Below are positions 34,101-46,479 of a DNA stretch of 64,000 bases, piece after piece. The DNA is from Alnus glutinosa (lineage: Eukaryota; Streptophyta; Magnoliopsida; Fagales; Betulaceae): NCBI RefSeq assembly GCF_958979055.1, contig NC_084886.1, positions 3,181,001-3,245,000 of the forward strand, in the 5' to 3' direction. The position numbers and the translations under genes are program-made. The notes under the pieces were generated by a model, which was not told where the DNA came from, made no database searches, and saw only the letters and a list, made by a program, of their open reading frames with translations. The stretch's first letter is position 1, and every line of letters begins with the position of its first letter.

Positions 34101-36853
34101 TTGCATTGTCATGTTAAAATGCAGCAGTTGCTCTTTCAAATTGTAAAACAGTCATCTGAGGGCCGTATTGGGGCTCCGTACCTTCACATGGCAACATTTG
34201 GTTGTCTACTTATGTTCTTATTTGTTTTGAGTTGCTTGCTATAGTGTGCTGCCCCATTTTATTTTTTATTCTTTAATTTGCTTTTTAGTTGGCTGAAGCA
34301 AGCCACTCAAGATAAATTCTCGCTTCATTTCTTTTGTTATAGGATGGAAAGATTGAAGCTGAGGTTAAACTCACTGGAATACTTAGCTTAGGAGCACTGC
34401 AACCAGGGGAAACCCGAAAATATGGTACAACTATTGCTCCTGGCTTATATGCTCCTGTCCATCAACACTTTTTTGTAGCTCGTATGGACATGGCAGTTGA
34501 TTGCAAGCCTGGTGAAACATTTAATCAGGTAAGTTTGTGTTTAGGTTCTTTCTTCTGTATACCTGATTATATTGTTATATCACAGGCAGGCAGTTTATAG
34601 CTAACCATCTTGTCTTTTTATATTTCATTATTTAAGAGCTATTAAATTTTTTGACACACTTCGCAGGCCTAGTCATCTTCGAACTTGGATGACATTCTGA
34701 TGGATAGTATATAATGTCATGCTACCTATGGTACTACCCTGGGTTATGTGGCATAAGAGCATTGCACTAGTGTGTGTTGAATCCCACATTGGACATGTAC
34801 TAGGTTGATCTGTGCTATATAAGCGATTCTAGAGAGCCTGTTGTGCTTACTTTTTGAAGTATTACATAGGTGTGGCTAATGCATCTCTAAATCGTTACAA
34901 ATGATATTTAAAGTCAAACCTTGTAATGGTATGTGACTCGGGGCGCTGCTGTGCAATATGAGTTCCCCTGAGTGTGGGAGCTTGTGATTGCTTGGATCAT
35001 GTAGTGAGAACATTCTGCAGACATATTTTGAGTCCAACACTGGATGTGAACTAAGTCGATTTAGCTATTTAAATGAATATGGAGAGCATAATTATGATTA
35101 GTTCTTTTGGGTTATTGCACAGATGTGGCCAACACTTTTCTGATGATTGTCAAATTTGTGGCTAACAAAATCATTGTCAAATTTGTCCCCATTATGATTA
35201 ATAGATCTGGACTGTCTTTCTCTTTTAGGTTGTTGAGGTGAATGTTAAAGTTGAAGAACCGGGAAAGAATAATGTCCATAACAATGCTTTCTATGCTGAA
35301 GAGGAACTTCTGAGATCTGAATTGGAAGCAATACGTGATTGTAATCCTTTATCTGCTCGCCATTGGATTGTAAGATTCCTTAAGTTTAATGTCATAACTT
35401 GTCCAAAACCTCTCTCATTTCGTTTTTGCTTTAGTATTTTGGATGACAACTGATGTTGGTTCTCAAGATTGTGTTTTTAGTTGTCACTTCGATTCATTAT
35501 AGGTAGGGAACTCAGTGTAGCCTATATATAATCTTCATCTGCTTTTTTTGAAACTTTTTACCTGTAATTTACTGTTCCAGTCTTATGTTTTAGGATTGTA
35601 TTTTCTTTTTACGATTCCTTGCTCATATCTTATGATTATTGATTTATTCTAAAAAGCACTATTGTTCGCATATGTCGATTAATTCTTTTTCTTCTGTCAT
35701 TCTTGCTTTGGACTTGTTAAGAGAGATTTGGGAATGTAGTCATGTGTGAGGGTAGTTCTGCAAATGTTAGTGGTAGGTTTGATAACTTGTTTGGTGTTTT
35801 GCTGTTCAATTCGGTTTTCTTTGTTGAGGAGTTGCTTACGTTTGTAGAGATGCCTACACTTTATCATTTATTGAGTTCTAGTCCTTAGTTAATTACTTTA
35901 ATGATTTCATTCTCTAATTTAGGTTAGAAACACAAGAAACGTCAACCGGACTGGACAGCTAACAGGATACAAACTTGTACCTGGTTCAAATTGTTTACCA
36001 TTAGCTGGTTCTGAGGCAAAATTTCTAAGGAGAGCCGCTTTCTTAAAGCATAATCTTTGGGTCACACCGTATGCACGTGGTGAAATGCATCCTGGGGGAG
36101 AGTTTCCTAATCAAAATCCACGTGTTGGGGAAGGATTGGCTACTTGGGTTAAGCAAAATCGATCACTGGAAGAAGCTGACATAGTTCTCTGGTTAGTTCT
36201 CTTCTATTTTATCAACGAGATATATTTATAACACGTGAATGTGTGTGTTTGTCTGCGTGCATGCGTGAATTTATTTGCAAAAAGCTCTGTTCTATGTGAA
36301 TGCAATCTAGGTATCTATTTATGTGAGTATCATGTAAATTTGATCATGACTTTTACTTAGCTAATTATAATACATTGAACATATAGTCTTGGACTTGGTA
36401 CGAGTGCACGTTTCGATGATTTTTGTATAGTTGAGCCAAATCTAGTGGTGAAGGTATCTAGACATCGCTTGGTAAATGATCTTGTTCTTATGCATGTAAT
36501 TCTTCACATGCTGAATTTGATTGTGTTGTCAAATAATTACAGGTATGTATTTGGAGTCACACACATTCCTCGGCTGGAAGACTGGCCTGTTATGCCGGTG
36601 GATCGCATTGGTTTTACGCTCATGGTATTCCACTCATATGTGTCTAAGATTTCTTTCTTCTTTGTCTGTGCATACATCAGAATTGATAAGAAGACATAAT
36701 GTGGTTCCTTTTTGCTGTTTGTTTATGCAGCCACATGGGTTCTTCAATTGCTCGCCAGCAGTGGATGTCCCTCCGAGTGTAAGCGATGTGGAAATTAAGG
36801 AAAATGGGATAGCAGTAAAGCCTATCCAGAATGGACTTCTAGCTAAGCTTTGA
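30755..36853 (+). CDS. Copper amine oxidase (primary amine oxidase), peroxisomal
   Basis: Oxidises primary amines such as putrescine to aldehydes, releasing NH3 and H2O2, using copper and a topaquinone made from its own tyrosine. Twelve exons: 30755-30983, 31621-31730, 31859-32164, 32858-32970, 33077-33407, 33499-33714, 33818-34054, 34343-34528, 35229-35369, 35923-36191, 36543-36624 and 36731-36853, joining in frame to 780 residues. Topaquinone Tyr is residue 504 (TVANYEYG), the catalytic base is Asp420 (AFDAGEDG), and copper ligands are His554, His556 (PVHQHFF) and His720 ([13 protein letters not shown]). The C-terminal AKL is a PTS1 peroxisome signal. It resembles the Arabidopsis protein At2g42490 (about 776 residues, from memory). 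Intron 7 uses a GC donor. Confidence 0.97.
31127..31172. repeat. 46-bp poly-T tract in amine oxidase intron 1
   Basis: Uninterrupted T run between the first and second coding exons. Its length is likely variable and prone to sequencing error. Confidence 0.95.
34775..35152 (+). mobile_element. TRIM-like miniature LTR retroelement in amine oxidase intron 8
   Basis: Two diverged direct repeats of about 125-130 bp (34775-34899 and about 35023-35152) share the order CCCACATTGGACATG / CCAACACTGGATGTG, GCTATATAAG / GCTATTTAAA, GAGAG(A/C)(A/C), and ATTACATAGGTGTGGC / ATTGCACAGATGTGGC. After the first comes GTTACA then TGATATTTAAAGTC, a decayed version of the TGGTATCAGAGCC initiator-tRNA primer-binding site. 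Such short elements are called TRIMs. It is old and in the sense orientation. Confidence 0.6.
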
Positions 36854-38604
36854 AAGGAATAGTTAGCACGATTCGGTGCTAAACCTTTATATTTGAAATT
36901 TGGAAAGAAAGACAACTGCTGTTTAACTGTGTGGAATTGGATGTGTGTCAAATAAATGAGCCGCAGGGCCAACTTGCTGCTGATACGTAACACTTGGTTA
37001 TGCTTATGCATGTGCTTTGCTAATGCTGATTAGGTTGGATTCATATTAGCAACGTGTTCGGGCCGACTGGATGTTCGGACTGCCTAAGCACCTATCCAAA
37101 CAGGTGGGATTCGAGTGTTCGCTCATGTGAGTGAATGAACAGCTTCATTCCACTCGATCCCATCCAATTAGGCAATCTAATCTACTTGTTTAAACTACTA
37201 AAAAATGGTTATCCTTTCAATAATATGACCTTTTAAAATAGTTCATGTCCGACCAATATTCTTTTTTGTTTTTTTATTATTATTATTATTACTATATCTT
37301 GGTCGGGTTGTGTGATGAGAATAATTTTATATTTTCCTGTTTAATTCTTTTTGACTTGTTTTCAAGCTAACTTACAAAATAATCTCGATTTTGAGTCATC
37401 TTCTAATTAAACAATACTCCCACCTATCTATAAAACATAAAAATAAATAAATAATACTCCCACCTTGGTAAGATGGTTGTCATCGGCGGACGTTTACAAC
37501 CGGCTCCCATGTCAGGTCAAAAAGTCATGACATGGGTGTTCTACACGCATGCCCATGTGGGTCACGCAAGCAGGATTCATTCATTCTCATTCTCATTCCT
37601 GTGTTGTGGTTAGAGCGTGGAATTCAAACATTAATTTTTTTTTTTTTAAAGAAAAACAAAAAATAAATAAGATGAAAGTAATCTTCAAATTTGCTCGCTC
37701 TCCTAACACTTCAACGGCTCTTCATATTTCCATTATTCCATAGTTGGGTAACGGGTTTTAATCTTAATTAAAAGTGCGGGACAGTTTTTTAATTTTATCG
37801 TATTTTTCTCCTTAGCAAATTTTCTTCCCTTCTATTATCATTCTGTTTATGATAAATCCACATATTATATTACACTTACCAAAAAGAAAAAGGAATTCAA
37901 ATTATATTAAGTCCTCCATCCATGCTTTTAGGGTATGTTTGGATTTTCAATTTCAAAAAATGCGATTTAAAAATAATGATCTTAAAATGTACGATTTGAA
38001 AAAGTAATTTCAAAAAATTCAATTAAGTATTTGACAAAATTACAATTTGACATTTAAAATCGCACGTGAGACTTTAAAATTTAATGTTTCCAAAAACATA
38101 TCATATTGTCTGCGATTTGAAAAAATAATTTTTTACATTTTTAAATCACATATTTTTTAAAACATAATATTCAAATAATTTATTTTCTACTATTTAATTT
38201 AAAATCAATTTTAAATGCGAAACACTTTCACTCGCTTCTTAAACGTCCTTCCTACTAAACGTCGTAAATAACGGCAATTCCCCGCGTAATTGAGCAGTCT
38301 CCTCGATACACTAATCCGCCAGGACTTCCCAACCCCACGCGCTCTCACTGCACGATTTTCCAAGAAAATGCAGGCCTATTAAACGCAGACACAGACATGC
38401 GGAGAAAGAAGGAAACGGAGCGAAACGGAAACGAAACGGTCCCACCAACCCAAACCCAAACCCAGACCCAGACCCAGACCTCTGTAACTCAGACGAAAGC
38501 CTTCTGACTCGGCGTAGACTCACTGTACCCGTACACAAGAAAAGTCTAACTTGTGCTCTAATTCTTCGCCGATTGATTTGGTGAGTCAGCGTCTGAGTCG
38601 CTGA
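36854..38604. other. 3' end of the amine oxidase transcript and promoter of the ARM gene
   Basis: 36854-37030 is probably the amine oxidase 3' UTR. 37260-38250 is AT-rich and includes GATTT/AAATC-rich repeats around 37940-38200 that look like a decayed foldback repeat. 38280-38604 is GC-richer, with a CCCAAACCCAAACCCAGACC repeat near 38450, and is the likely promoter and leader of the downstream gene. Confidence 0.5.
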
Positions 38605-40443
38605 ATGGCCTCGGAGGAGAAGCGAATTGCGGACGAACTCTCGTACCCGATTCTATTCGCTGAGCAGTTTCGCTCGGCGGCGGATGACGCCAAGTCGTTC
38701 AAGCTGGAGTGCATCGAGGTGGGCAAGTATGTGGAGCGGCTCAAGCAGATGCTTCGGACCCTGGTCCGTTTGGCCACCACGACGCCGTCCCTCTACGAGC
38801 GCCCGATTCGGCGAGTGATTGCCGAGGTCTCGAAGAACCTGGAGCGTGCCCTAACCCTAGTCCGCAAGTGCAAGCGCCAGAGCGTCCTCCGCCGCGTCGT
38901 AACGATCGTGAGCGCCGCTGATTTCCGCAAAGTCCTCGGCCTTCTGGAGTCGTCCATGGGCGACATGAGGTGGCTCCTCAGCGTCTTCGACTCTGAAAAC
39001 ACCACCGGAATCGTCCTGTCTCTCCCGCCAATCGCGAGCAACGATCCGATAATCGCCTGGGTTTGGTCCTACATCGCTACGCTCCAAATGGCGCAACTCA
39101 CTGAACGAGTCGAAGCCGCGAACGAACTCGCCTCGCTCGTCAAAGATAACGACAGGAACAAGAAGATAGTCGTGGACGAAGGTGGAGTCCCTCCGTTGCT
39201 GAAGCTCCTGAAGGAGGGCGCGTCTCCAGACGCGCAGGTCGCGGCGGCGAGCGCGCTTCACACCCTGGCGGACGAGCTGGACCGAGTGAGGAGCATCGTG
39301 AACGAGCTCGGGGTTCAGATTGTAGTGCAGGCCCTCGGGGACTCGCCGGTGAGGGTTCAATCTCAGTTGGCGAGCCTGGTGGCTAGGATGGCCGAGCACG
39401 ACCCTCTCGCGCAAGAGTGTTTCGCCAGAGAAAACGTGATAAGGCCGCTCGTGACGATCTTGTCGTTCGAGACCTTTGCGGACGATCACAGAGATCAACA
39501 ACTGGGTAAGCAAAGCATTCATTCCATTGTTCAAATTAACAAGGAGATGGAGAAGAAATCACTAGCTAGACCCAGTAGTAGACAATATTCGAATTCAAAT
39601 GGGAGTTCGAACTCGAATTACTATTATAGTTATTATTACAATTCCGAGGGGAGTAAGCATAGGAGAGAGAGGGAGAACGAGAGGCCGGAAGTCAAGCTTT
39701 GTCTGAAAATTAGTTGTGCTGAGGCTTTGTGGAAGCTTGCGAGAGGGAGTGTGTCGAATAGTAGGACGATAACAGACACGAAAGGGCTGCTATGTTTGGC
39801 GAAGTTGGTGGAGAAAGAAGAAGGAGAGTTGCGGTACAATTGCTTGATGACCATAATGGAGATAACGGCTGCAGCCGAATCCAATGCTGACCTGAGACGT
39901 GCAGCATTCAGGACTAATTCACCGGCTGCCAAGGCCGTTGTGGATCAGCTCTTGAAGGTGATTAGAGAGTTGGACAGCCAGGTGTTGCAAATCCCGGCCA
40001 TTAAATCGATGGGTTCATTGGCTAGGACATTTCCTGCCAGAGAGACCCGGGTCATTGGTCAGCTGGTGAGTCAGCTTGGTCATAGGAACCTGGATGTGGC
40101 TGCAGAAGCTGCCATTGCGCTGAGCAAGTTTGCTTCTCCTGACAATTTTCTTCGTACGGAGCATTCGAAGACGATAATTGAGTTCAATGGTGTGCCGACT
40201 TTGATGAGAATGCTAAGGGGCAATGAACTGACACTGCTGCATGGTTTGATTCTCCTTTGCTACCTTGCATTACATACGAGCAACAGTGAAGCTTTGGAAC
40301 AAGCTAGGGTGTTGACTGCGCTCGAGGGGGCAGACCATTCTGTGGTGAATCCTGAATTGAGAGAATTGGTGCCCAATGCCATACGCCACCTCAATCTGTA
40401 TCATGCCGGAGCACTTTCTCAAAGGCATACATTTGTTCCTTGA
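38605..40443 (+). CDS. Armadillo-repeat protein (ARO-like), single exon
   Basis: 612 residues with no intron. The N-terminal roughly 145 residues form the helical region of plant ARM-repeat-only proteins (SAADDAKSFKLECIEVGKYV, YERPIRRVIAEV, ADFRKVLGLLESSMGDM, LSLPPIASNDPI). Armadillo repeats follow from about residue 160 to the end (ELASLVKDNDRNKKIVVDEG, GVPPLLKLLKEGA, QVAAASALHTLA, LDVAAEAAIALSKFA, GVPTLMRMLRG). A low-complexity Ser/Asn/Tyr linker with a charged RRERENERPE segment sits at roughly residues 325-365. There is no U-box or kinase domain, so it is likely a protein-binding scaffold. Related ARO proteins act in actin-dependent polar growth, but that role here is only inferred. The 3' end TTTGTTCCTTGA is clean. 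The coding sequence is GC-richer than its surroundings, as expected of an intronless functional gene. Confidence 0.93.
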   Translation: MASEEKRIADELSYPILFAEQFRSAADDAKSFKLECIEVGKYVERLKQMLRTLVRLATTTPSLYERPIRRVIAEVSKNLERALTLVRKCKRQSVLRRVVTIVSAADFRKVLGLLESSMGDMRWLLSVFDSENTTGIVLSLPPIASNDPIIAWVWSYIATLQMAQLTERVEAANELASLVKDNDRNKKIVVDEGGVPPLLKLLKEGASPDAQVAAASALHTLADELDRVRSIVNELGVQIVVQALGDSPVRVQSQLASLVARMAEHDPLAQECFARENVIRPLVTILSFETFADDHRDQQLGKQSIHSIVQINKEMEKKSLARPSSRQYSNSNGSSNSNYYYSYYYNSEGSKHRRERENERPEVKLCLKISCAEALWKLARGSVSNSRTITDTKGLLCLAKLVEKEEGELRYNCLMTIMEITAAAESNADLRRAAFRTNSPAAKAVVDQLLKVIRELDSQVLQIPAIKSMGSLARTFPARETRVIGQLVSQLGHRNLDVAAEAAIALSKFASPDNFLRTEHSKTIIEFNGVPTLMRMLRGNELTLLHGLILLCYLALHTSNSEALEQARVLTALEGADHSVVNPELRELVPNAIRHLNLYHAGALSQRHTFVP

Positions 40444-43400
40444 GTGCCAAATTGGTGAGCAGTGGACCCAATGTTTTTGTGGGGGCATTACTGCACTGTT
40501 CAGTACTTGGAACAGGTTGATACTTTTTGATCAGATGAAGAAAAACAAATGTCATAGAAACAAACACAGTAGCTCAATAAGGAAATACATTAGGTCATCA
40601 AATTAGATTGTCTTGTGGAAAAGCAGTTATGCACAGTTTAAAGTAGATTGGATGGTTTAGTATGAACAGATATCCGTTGGTGTTGCCTCTGTTTTTTTCT
40701 TCTTCTCTAACCCCCCCATATAAATGTATTTTCTTGAAAAAATCCGCAGTAACAGTTATATTTACTCCATAGATGATTCGTGCATTTCATTAATCTGTAT
40801 AGGGCACTGATGAGGGCTGTGAATTGTTTTTCACTGACTGCTTTCTTGAATTGTGTCTCCCTAAAACATGATATGTTATCCTGATGCATTAGAATTATTA
40901 TTGTCGCAAGTAAACTGATAGGTTTTCAGAATTTTCAAGCAACCATCCCCCAAAGGGTGCATCTTCACATTTTGGAGCTGTGTTGATCCTGTTGAAGCAG
41001 AGATTTATCTCATTTGTTGTCTATATCATCCATGTTTGCGGGGTTTTTTTTTTTTTTTCCAGTTTTGACCGTCAGGGACGGGTTCTCTCTATTAGCATAA
41101 AATCAGCATTTAAGAATTGGTGATTTTGATCGGCAAGGACTCAAAGAATTAGAAATGTGTCCAGCATCTTGGATTGTCAGAGGTATGGTTGCATACAGTT
41201 ATTCTAATTAATTTGAAATTCCTAAAAGTGCTGAAGGTCCAATTTAAAATGTTAGAGATATATTGGCTACAGTTGGTAGTTACATTTATTTTACTATGGT
41301 TAATTTGGTTGTGAAAATGTTCAGGCATGTAACTGAGACAGAATCTTGATTTATCCTTCTGTCAAGTTCATTTAGATTGTATTCCTCCAATAGGGATTAT
41401 TATGTGAGGATCTTGAGACAGGAAAAAGTTACAGTGCTACAACTGTTCTAGTAAATACAGGTACTTCTTCCAACTATGACTTTTACCCCTGTGAATTGGT
41501 GCGGGATCCTTGGTACAAATTGCAACAGGAGATATATGAAATGATACAGTGGTAGTAGTATTAAAAGTCCTATCCATTGAGACGATCAATTTCACCAAAC
41601 TTCATCATAGATTCTTAGCTACAGCTTCATTTGCCTAAGACCAACCACCTCTCTGTTTAATTTTCCATAGCAAAGTTAACTCTTTGAATGCTTCTACTCC
41701 ATCTACTCTAGAGAAAAAGCAATCACTTGGATCCTGTAGTTGTCATCATAAGCTTCCCAACTTTCAATTCAGATTTTAGCAGGCTATGGGGGGGAGGATT
41801 CTAGCCACTCCTAGTAGAGGCCCCTAGTCTTAAGGAAAGAAATTATTCTCCATATCTCCTCACTACGCCTTTGTTTTTTGAAAATTAGTTAATTCAATTT
41901 ATAGCGATTCTGTTCTAAAGCACCCCACAGAAATATTGGGAAAACATATTTCATCTCTTGGATTGCGCTTCGTGTTCACATCTTAAATAGTAAATTGATT
42001 GGGAGTCTTCCTACTAACCATAATGATTGTTTGTTGTTATCTTTCTGGGCTTATTTTGTGAGTTGATGCCATCAACTGCGAAGTCTGTAAACTTGGCGAT
42101 GGCATACAACCGGCTCCTGTCCAAGGGATTTACGTAAGCCACAGCCCACAGCCGTTCTCAGAGAAATTTCATCAAATGAGATTGCTAAGGAGAATTAGTC
42201 GCTGCAACTTACCATTGATTCTATTTATCATATTTTTATTACTACCACTATGGCCCGTAAATGGACCTCTTTCCCAATAAATGCTAGATGTGATAAGGTT
42301 ATATGATCTAAAGTTTGACATGGATAATGTTAAGAAATAATGCATAACTGTCTTGTTATCGATTGGTAACGCAATTTTCCAATAGAAAAATGCTATAAAC
42401 TCTTCCTTACTCTAGAAGGCAGGGGTACTTCGAGCATCATGAAAGTTCAGTCACTTATCTATCCATGCTTTGGACAGAACTCAAGGTGACAATCATCACA
42501 CCATATCAAATGTTATCTCCTCATGAATTTCCTTTTGGAATTAATATACACTTCTTTCGTAAGAACATTAGCAACAGTTTTTCTAAAATAATCCATTTTC
42601 TAAATGTAGAGAAGACTCTTAAAATAAAAAATAAAAATAAAAATAAAAATTAAAAAAACCTCTTAACATATTCTCTTGATTTTTCCTTAAACCAAGGGAA
42701 TCAAGAGTGCTATCCTAAATCTAGGGCAGCACTTTTACTTTAATATTATTTTAATAGAAAAAGAATTTATCTACTCTCTTTTCTAGCATTTATTTAAAAG
42801 AATATTCAAATGGTATAGAGAAAGACTAAGGAAAACTATTGTAAAGTTTATTGAATAGGAGAGCAAATAAATAGTTTGGTTCGGAAATTTAAGAAAAAGC
42901 AATGAAAAGTTGCAGTTGGTACGTGCTCTAAGATGCCATTCATCTGGGCCACTTTCTCCCCGATCTTCAATGTTTCGTACAAGCAATAGGTGACATTTAC
43001 ATAAATAGGAGTGCTACACATTCTCTAGTGTTTACTTACAAGGGATCACTCCCAAATTTGATAATAAAAATAACCATTTGATGAAATAACAAATAAAAAT
43101 ACATGTTTCATTCAATGGTAACTTTTACTGCGCGTGAGAGTAGAAACATATGAGTAAGTGTAACATTTCTCTTGCATGGAAGTGTCAACCACGCATGTTA
43201 CAAGCAGTGGGTGAATAATCAACCAGGGTTCTTGTCATGGTCTGAAGAAATTTGAAGTACTTCTTGAGTATCATCCCCGCCCAAATCTCGTTATATTATT
43301 CAATCACCTAAGCTAGGCAATTCATGGCATTAAGGACAACGATGTTCTCAAAAATACATATATATGTTGCCATACAGGGAGTATATTTTCCCACTGATGA

Positions 43401-44107
43401 AAGAGTTGTCCACCAGGCACAACTATAGAGACAATATGGCAATGTGAAAAAAAAAAATGCTAATTTATAACCCACTGGTCATAAACGAAAGAGAATAAAA
43501 AAATCAAGAAATAGAGACAATATGGCAAGTAATTGCTCAATTAGTTTCTGAATTATATACGACACTTGAATCTTGACAGCACTGCAGTCGGCTGTAGACT
43601 CGAGAATCTATAGAAAACACATTAAGGGAATCATTTATGACCTGCTGAATCTCCATCATCGTACCCTGATCATAGGAGAGAAATCAAGCAATCAATCGCC
43701 ATGTTGAATTGTCTACAGGACATTGACACCCAGGTAGATTAGTTCGACTTTACTTTTAGTGGATAAACGTACCTTCAGGGTGATCCACTGGTCATTTGCT
43801 CAAGCCCTATTTTGCTGCAAACGATTCCTAATTACAATCAACAGGTCCTCAATCTGTCAGATTGCTGTCTAAAAACCACTTCATATTGAGCAGCACAGTT
43901 TGACAGTGTTTAGAAGATACATAACAGCTAACAGATTCCTCAGGGAAGCTACTGAGAACTCAAACAAAACAAGTGGTTAGTTTTTCTTCATATCTACCCT
44001 AAACTAACAACTGCCATCAAACATCAGAAAGAAGAAGACTAAAAAACAGGCTGCCAAAAGGGGAGGACAGGAAAATGTAAAAGTTTACAAACCATTTATG
44101 ATCTAGC
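40444..44107. other. Intergenic between convergent ARM and F-box genes
   Basis: 40444 to about 40740 is probably the ARM-gene 3' UTR, and about 43560-44107 the 3' region of the minus-strand F-box gene. Between them I see no gene. A short AAAAT repeat lies at 42625-42650, and a weak inverted pair (GTGCTACAC near 43012 and GTGTAACAT near 43150) may mark a small degenerate MITE. Confidence 0.5.
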
Positions 44108-46234
44108 TTAGCAAGATGAAGGCAAAGCACGCCAATTGTCAGCAAGATGCATCACTCGATCGCGTGAAGTTGATGACAGTTGTTGGAGAATTACATTCTT
44201 CACATGCGCTGCTGCTCTTTCACCGGCACGGGTAGCAAGTTCCAGGTACACAACAGCTTTCATCATCTCCCCTTCCTGCGCAAGTGTTACCATCAGAATC
44301 TCCTAGACCTTAACAAATTATTTGTATGACATAAATTTGCCATTTGTTTAAATCAACAAGAAAAATTGAACCCCTGCCCCAGACTACCGCAGTAGGCAAA
44401 GGCCATTTGGAAAAATTGGAACCTCACTAGAACTGTAATTCTTTAAAGGCCATATTTGACACACAAAGTCACATGAAGGCGGCAAATTGCTGTCCTTCCC
44501 TATTATAGCCTCAAAACTTTTTATAATCGTCAAGTTGGAACCAGCATGAGAAGACAGTGTATGCGGAGAAACACGTCTTGTAGGTTTTATAGCTAAGCAA
44601 TAATCCTGTTTATATTAAACCCTACTAATCTTTAAGCCTTTAAAGATATTATACTAATGGAATTAACTCCGGGGGAAAGTGTCTCTCTTGAAAGGCATGC
44701 ATACGTGCTAGTGGGATGACCTGAATGTTCATGTTGTATATCCTACATTTGAGCCTGTTGACATTAAACTCTCCTAATCTTTCACATATAAGCGGTGAGA
44801 TTCTACGAATTAGAAACACGGCAAAATTCGGCAATGTAGGAGACCAGTGAATGTGGACGAGAGTGTGTGTTGAGCCAAATTTACAACTTCTGGATTATAC
44901 AGCTAGCTTCATGCCTAACCATATGAGGTCTCCTATTATGTCCATTCTTGTCTTCCTTTGTTCTTCTTTGGCATTTCATTCTCATAAGGTTCAATGTCAA
45001 AGTCTTAGTTTAAAGTATCCTACATATAAAAATATATTTACTGCAATTAAACAAACATATGGTTATATTATATACTTCATGCACTGTATTCTGCTTAAAG
45101 GTACATATAAGAATGGTATAGAAACGTTACATACAGAAAAGAGAGCAAGTCCATGCTCAAATTGAGCTTTACTGTGACCGCGATCAGCCGCACGCTTCAT
45201 CCATTTTCTCGCCTGTCGATGACTGTGCACTAAACCTTCCCCAAATGAGTAGCATAGTGAGACATTGTACATGGCTCGCAAATACCCACTTTCCGCAGCT
45301 TTTAGATACCATCTAGCCTGTTCCAGAAAAGCAAACTGATCACAAAGAAGCTCTCGAATATACTGCAACAGTCAATCACAGTTCGTATCAGCGCATACAG
45401 GGTGTCAAACCATTTTCAGAGTATGCCCCACAGGTAAAAAATTCACGCCCAAATCAAGAATGAAAGGAACAAGGGAAAGAATTGCATACGGCTTCTTGTA
45501 TATTGCAATCTACGACGCGACCTTGATGCAGACAAAGCGCGAGTTGGTACTGAGCACGGAAATGGCCAGCCATGGAAGCCTTATACAACCATTTCACAGC
45601 TTCCTTCGGATTCGAGGGTTCACCTACACGATTGATAAACTTGCCATAAGCACGAGATTGCAGATATTGATGAACAATTTTTTTTTTTAGGCTTGTTGAT
45701 TTAAGAAATACCTTGCAAATAAGAAATAGCTAAATTGCACTGTCCAGCTGGATCGCCAAGCGAGGCGGCTCTGTGATACAAAGCGATGGCCTTGTCCTTG
45801 TGACCCAATTCCCAGTAGATGAGACCGGCATCTACCATGGCCAGGGTGGAGCCACGAGCCGCGCCTTTGAGGAACGAGTCGAGAGCCTTGTCCAAGTTAG
45901 GGCGCACCCCGCCGTGGCCGTGCTTGAACCGCTTGCCCCACCGCAGGAACAGCATGGCCTCCCTAAGCGGCCGGAGCGCCTCGCACCACGACTTGCACAC
46001 CAGCGACGCCGCACGGAGGTTACGGAGACTGAACGACCCTGCGATCTTCGCCACCACGTCGTACGGGAGGGCCGATAAATCGTGGCCGTCCGAGCAGTAC
46101 CGGATCTGGCGGATCGGAGGCGATGCTTTTCCGGTGGGGGCTTTAAGGTGCTGTTTTGAACCGTTGGCTTTCGATAACGGAAGGGATGAGAAACGAGAGC
46201 CGTCCGATCGGCCTGGCCAAGTTCTCTGCTTCAT
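44108..46234 (-). CDS. F-box protein with Sel1-like repeats
   Basis: Predicted SCF ubiquitin-ligase substrate adaptor. Four exons: 46234-45712, 45623-45490, 45317-45135 and 44275-44108, joining to 335 residues. An F-box lies at about residues 53-95 (LSALPYDVVAKIAGSFSLRN, ASLVCKSWCEALRP). After it come four or five Sel1/TPR-like repeats with the AA-x2-G-D/H-x2-A pattern: AARGSTLAMVDAGLIYW, AASLGDPAGQCNLAISYLQG, ASMAGHFRAQYQLALCLHQG, AAESGYLRAMYNVSLCYSFG and AADRGHSKAQFEHGLALFS. The start MKQRTWPGRS is the first ATG in frame and matches my memory of Arabidopsis At1g70590 (about 350 residues). The frame is open a little further upstream but without an ATG. Substrate unknown. Confidence 0.92.
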
Positions 46235-46479
46235 CTTCCACGGTCTCAGACTATGGAGGAACTGAAAAAACACGGAGAGGGAGAGACAGATAGCTTCGGT
46301 GGATATAGCTCACCTGGAAATGAATCCTCTGGTGTTCCCGCAACATCAGCCGTTGGTTTTGGTGGAGCTTTCAGATTCCGCCACATCAGCCTGTCACTCG
46401 AAGACATAACGATGTCGTTCAGACGTTATACAATATTTCCTTTTTTTTAACACCGTGGATTTTAAAGAGTTTTTTTTCG

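Noticed and set aside
38627..39534. Long alternative-frame ORFs over the ARM gene, up to 225 codons antisense
   Set aside because: They are shadows of a GC-rich intronless coding region whose plus-strand frame has clear armadillo repeats.
45773..46265. Plus-strand frames opposite F-box exon 1
   Set aside because: They are antisense shadows of the F-box coding exon.
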